Assembly: GCA_032988165.1 (NCBI GenBank)
Contig: JANTQF010000503.1
Location: 1 to 19,782, forward strand
From: Emmonsiellopsis sp. PD_33
Taxonomy: Eukaryota > Ascomycota > Eurotiomycetes > Onygenales > Ajellomycetaceae
Direction of reading: 5' to 3'
DNA length: 19,782 nucleotides
Part shown: piece after piece, positions 17,030 through 19,782 of the stretch
Position numbering within the stretch: the first letter of the stretch is position 1
Layout: the number at the start of each line of letters is the position of its first letter
Notes under the pieces: model-generated
Seen by the model: only the letters and a program-made list of their open reading frames with translations
What the model was told of the DNA's origin: nothing
Databases searched by the model: none
Made by a program: the position numbers and the translations under genes

Positions 17030-19399
17030 ATGGCGTCGGCAGCAGATACCAGATCCATTGGGGTCATCGGCATGGGTGACATGGGCCGGATGTACGCGCA
17101 GCGTCTGAGTCAGGCCGGCTGGAGGTAATACCATCTTGCTCTTCCTGCAGCTCCCTCCCCTCCGTTTCACGCGTCTTATTCGAATCAATATCTGGACATA
17201 TGGTAAGCCCTCCTTTCCTCAATCCTCCTCGTTGCACCTCTCCTTTCATGATGACTTGAGTGCATTTGGCTCGAGTATGGCTTGGTGGTCTCACTGCCCA
17301 CCATTCTGGTGTGTGCAGCCGCTGCCAGGTTGTCAATGATGTAAATATCTCGCTACCTTACTTTTTTCGTGTCTGAAATATACCCACTACACCCGCAATA
17401 TTCTGTTTCAATCTCTTTTTGATGGTACGGTGTGCTAATGTCCATCGTCACAGATTCCAACTATCCCTCAGCCATCAATCAAAACAACGCTAACACAGCC
17501 ATCCAGAGTCAATGCCTGCGATAGGCCTGCAAATTATGAGACCCTGAAGCAGGAATTTGCCTCTGATGTATGTGAATTACTATAACAAGAAAATCCCAGC
17601 GCTCATTAGGGCTTATTTTAAACCATTCAAAAAGCACAATATCAATATACTCCCGAATGGGCACTTAGTCTCCAGAATTAGCGACTACATTATCTACAGC
17701 GTAGAGGCGGAAGCCATTGACAAGATTGTCGCCGAGTATGGACCATGTATGTCATCTGCCGAACTGTGTATCGCTTTTATTACTATCTCCCGCGGAACAG
17801 GTCCGGTCTGACAATATGGAAAGCAACCAAGGTCGGCGCGATTGTCGGCGGCCAGACGTCCTGCAAGGCCCCTGAACTGGCTGCCTTTGATAAATACTTG
17901 CCCGACGACGTAGAAATCATCTCGTGCCATTCCCTCCATGGTCCCAACGTCAACCCCAAGGGCCAGCCACTGGTAGAGCTCAACCCAGCCCTGTAGCCGT
18001 CTAAGATACAGTATAATAATAACATAAACCTATGCAGGTCCTCATCCAACACCGCGCCTCAGATGCCAGCCTGAAATTCGTCGAAAGCATCTTCACCACC
18101 TTCCAATCTAAATATGTCTATCTCAGCGGCGAGATGCACGACCGCATCACTGCAGACACACAGGCCGTCACACACGCCGCGTTCCTCAGCATGGGCACTG
18201 CGTGGCACGCCAACAACCAGTTCCCCTGGGAAGTCGCCCGCTATGTCGGCGGCATCGAGAATGTCAAGATCAACATCACCCTGCGCATCTATGCGAACAA
18301 GTGGCACGTCTATGCCGGCCTAGCCATCCTGAATCCCGCCGCCAAAAAGCAGATCCGCCAGTATGCGCAGTCTGTCACGGAGTTGTATAAGCTGATGTTG
18401 GGCGGGCATAGGGAGGAGTTGAAGAATAGGGTGAAGATGGCGGGCAAGGCGGTGTTCAAACCGGAGACGTCGACGCAACATGATCTGTTGCTGAAGGATG
18501 AGGTGTTGGATCGGTTCTCGCTGTCCAAGGGGAATGGAGAGCGCATGCCGAATAATCATCTAAGTCTACTAGCGATTGTGGATTGTTGGTGGAAATTGGG
18601 GATTGTGCCGTATGATCATATGATATGCTCGACGCCGGTGGGTGCTAGATGTTATTGTTCGCTATTATTTACTTTTATGGTGATGTTTGATTGTGGATGA
18701 GTTTCTTACTGATGGGTCACTTTTTCCTTTCGGCATATACAGCTCTTCCGCCTCTGGCTCGGTGTGACAGAGTATCTTTTCCGAAACGAAGACTTGCTCG
18801 ATGAGGTTCTCGATATTGCGATTGATGATAATACGTTCCGCTCGGATGATCTGGAATTCACCTTTGCTGCACGGGTACGTACATGATTTCCTTACACAAC
18901 TACTCCTCCCTTCCCGTTACCAGATTTGGAAAACATGGTTGCGCAATTTGTCATGCCGTGTCCATGGACCCAACGGCTCCGGGACAGCCACGAGTTAGCA
19001 CCCTGTCTCTCTTCTGCCATCTTTCTCCGTCCTCATAAGCCGATCATCCCCATATACACCCCGGTATTACCTTGGTGTGCAGGCAGAACCCTCCATACAC
19101 GAATCCATGCCAACAGCTATTCTATATATCATCTAACCACCCCCAAATCCCCCCCACTAACAACCACCAATCAAACAAAACAGGCCTGGTCCGAATGCGT
19201 CTCCTTCGGCGACTTCGCCTCCTACCGCGACCGCTTCGAGAAGATCCAGTCGTACTTTGCGCCCCGCTTCCCCGACGCTGTCCGGTTAGGTAATGAGATG
19301 ATGAAGACGATTCTGGATAAGACGAGTACGAGTACGAGTACAGCTGGGGCTGGAGCTGGAGCTGGAGCTACAAGTGCAGGGGCGGGTGGTGGGAAGTAG
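17030..19399 (+). CDS. Prephenate dehydrogenase (fungal Tyr1 type)
   Basis: Seven exons: 17030-17124, 17507-17567, 17635-17746, 17824-17972, 18038-18637, 18743-18874 and 19184-19399, encoding 454 aa (yeast Tyr1 is 452). It oxidatively decarboxylates prephenate to 4-hydroxyphenylpyruvate, the committed step to tyrosine in fungi. The Rossmann dinucleotide motif Gly-x-Gly-x-x-Gly is at 14-19. The conserved Ser-Cys-His-Ser-Leu-His-Gly-Pro segment is at 123-130. The helical C-terminal domain, with motifs such as Ala-Trp-His-Ala-Asn-Asn-Gln-Phe-Pro-Trp-Glu, spans about 165-428. The tail from about 430 is a Ser/Thr then Gly/Ala repeat. Introns 1 (382 nt) and 6 (309 nt) are unusually long. The join at intron 2 uses a purine-rich acceptor (AAAAAG before 17635) because it alone keeps frame and conserved residues with a normal intron length (67 nt), so it is the least certain join. 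Upstream lie a TGACTCA site and two TATA boxes. Confidence 0.93.
19318..19396 (+). repeat. In-frame codon repeats encoding a Ser/Thr and Gly/Ala tail
   Basis: Tandem ACGAGT-like units encode Thr-Ser repeats, followed by GCTGGA-like units encoding Ala-Gly repeats, up to the stop of prephenate dehydrogenase. Units of six bases keep the frame. The tail lies outside the conserved catalytic and dimerisation domains and is probably disordered. Confidence 0.85.
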
Positions 19400-19782
19400 G
19401 TAGATGGATGGATAGGGATGATTCCAGGGGGGGCGGGGTATGTAGTAGGAGGGAGGTGTGGAGAGAGATATCATCGGCTAGGTTGGGCTTTTCTCTCTCT
19501 CTCTCTCTCTTTTTTTTTTTCTTTTTCTGATGAGGGAGGGAGTTGGATATGTATGTATGTTATCCCTATATATATCATGAAGAGGCCGCGAGGGGCGGAA
19601 ATGGAGAGATAATCATGAATGAATATAAAGCCGCCCACCAACCAACTGTCAGATGGATGGGAAGAAAGTTGGAAACTCTACATAGTTTGCTATTTTACTC
19701 TGTCCTACATGAAGCAAATTAACTATTTACTGATCTACTGTTTATAAAGCAAATTAAATGCTACATCAGATATGTATTTTTT
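19400..19782. other. 3' flank of prephenate dehydrogenase with simple repeats
   Basis: No gene is visible. A CT microsatellite (19492-19510) runs into a T tract (to 19520) about 95 nt after the stop. The distal part becomes AT-rich and holds two direct copies of AAGCAAATTAA (19712-19722 and 19747-19757), 35 nt apart. It is consistent with a 3' untranslated region and the next intergenic space. Confidence 0.6.
19492..19520. repeat. CT dinucleotide microsatellite plus T tract
   Basis: About nine CT/TC units are followed by a run of roughly eleven T residues, downstream of the prephenate dehydrogenase stop codon. It is simple-sequence DNA. Confidence 0.9.

Noticed and set aside
17568..17589. 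Earlier acceptor at 17588-17589 for intron 2 of prephenate dehydrogenase
   Set aside because: It would keep frame but leaves a 22-nt intron, too short to splice, and adds residues not expected in the family.
19712..19757. Two AAGCAAATTAA copies as a transposon target-site duplication
   Set aside because: The 35-nt interval is too short for an element, has no terminal inverted repeats, and the DNA is AT-rich.

Overview
The window reads as nuclear DNA of a filamentous ascomycete, most likely in Eurotiales (Aspergillus/Penicillium relatives). The reasons are short spliceosomal introns (about 50-130 nt, GTRNGT donors, CTRAC-like branch points), compact genes on both strands, and a uricase that closely resembles the Aspergillus enzymes. 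I assembled eight protein-coding genes by joining exons at consensus splice sites; each joined model is in frame from ATG to stop.

Layout: (1) 130-2111 minus, two-RING plus LON-domain protein (CrgA/LONRF-like), 2 exons. (2) 3050-7240 minus, Rictor/Pianissimo/Ste20-type TORC2 subunit, 4 exons, 1320 aa. (3) 7241-9384, a 2.1 kb divergent intergenic region holding a GATA-site cluster, a probable gene relic, a doubtful ORF and the uricase control region. (4) 9385-10466 plus, peroxisomal urate oxidase, 3 exons. (5) 11122-11844 minus, mitochondrial ribosomal protein uL13m, 3 exons. (6) 12266-13086 plus, cytosolic ribosomal protein uS9 (S16), 4 exons including a 23-nt microexon. (7) 13521-15083 minus, Aar2-type U5 snRNP assembly factor, intronless. 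(8) 15798-16496 minus, cytosolic uS11 (S14), 4 exons. (9) 17030-19399 plus, prephenate dehydrogenase of tyrosine synthesis, 7 exons. The rest is 3' flank and microsatellite.

This is a housekeeping neighbourhood (growth signalling, translation, splicing, purine and tyrosine metabolism), not a gene cluster. Three gene pairs are divergent and may share control DNA: Rictor/uricase, uL13m/uS9 and uS11/prephenate dehydrogenase. I found no tRNA, rRNA, transposon, CRISPR array or specialised defence system. The points worth a second look are mostly regulatory: a perfect UaY-type site and abutting AreA-type sites upstream of uricase, an SreA-like GATA cluster upstream of the TORC2 gene, words shared by the two cytosolic ribosomal-protein promoters, and tandem TATA boxes with overlapping small ORFs plus a Gcn4/CpcA-type site upstream of prephenate dehydrogenase. 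Unusually long introns and one candidate alternative terminal exon in that last gene are also notable. No claim of a new biological system is justified from the sequence alone.
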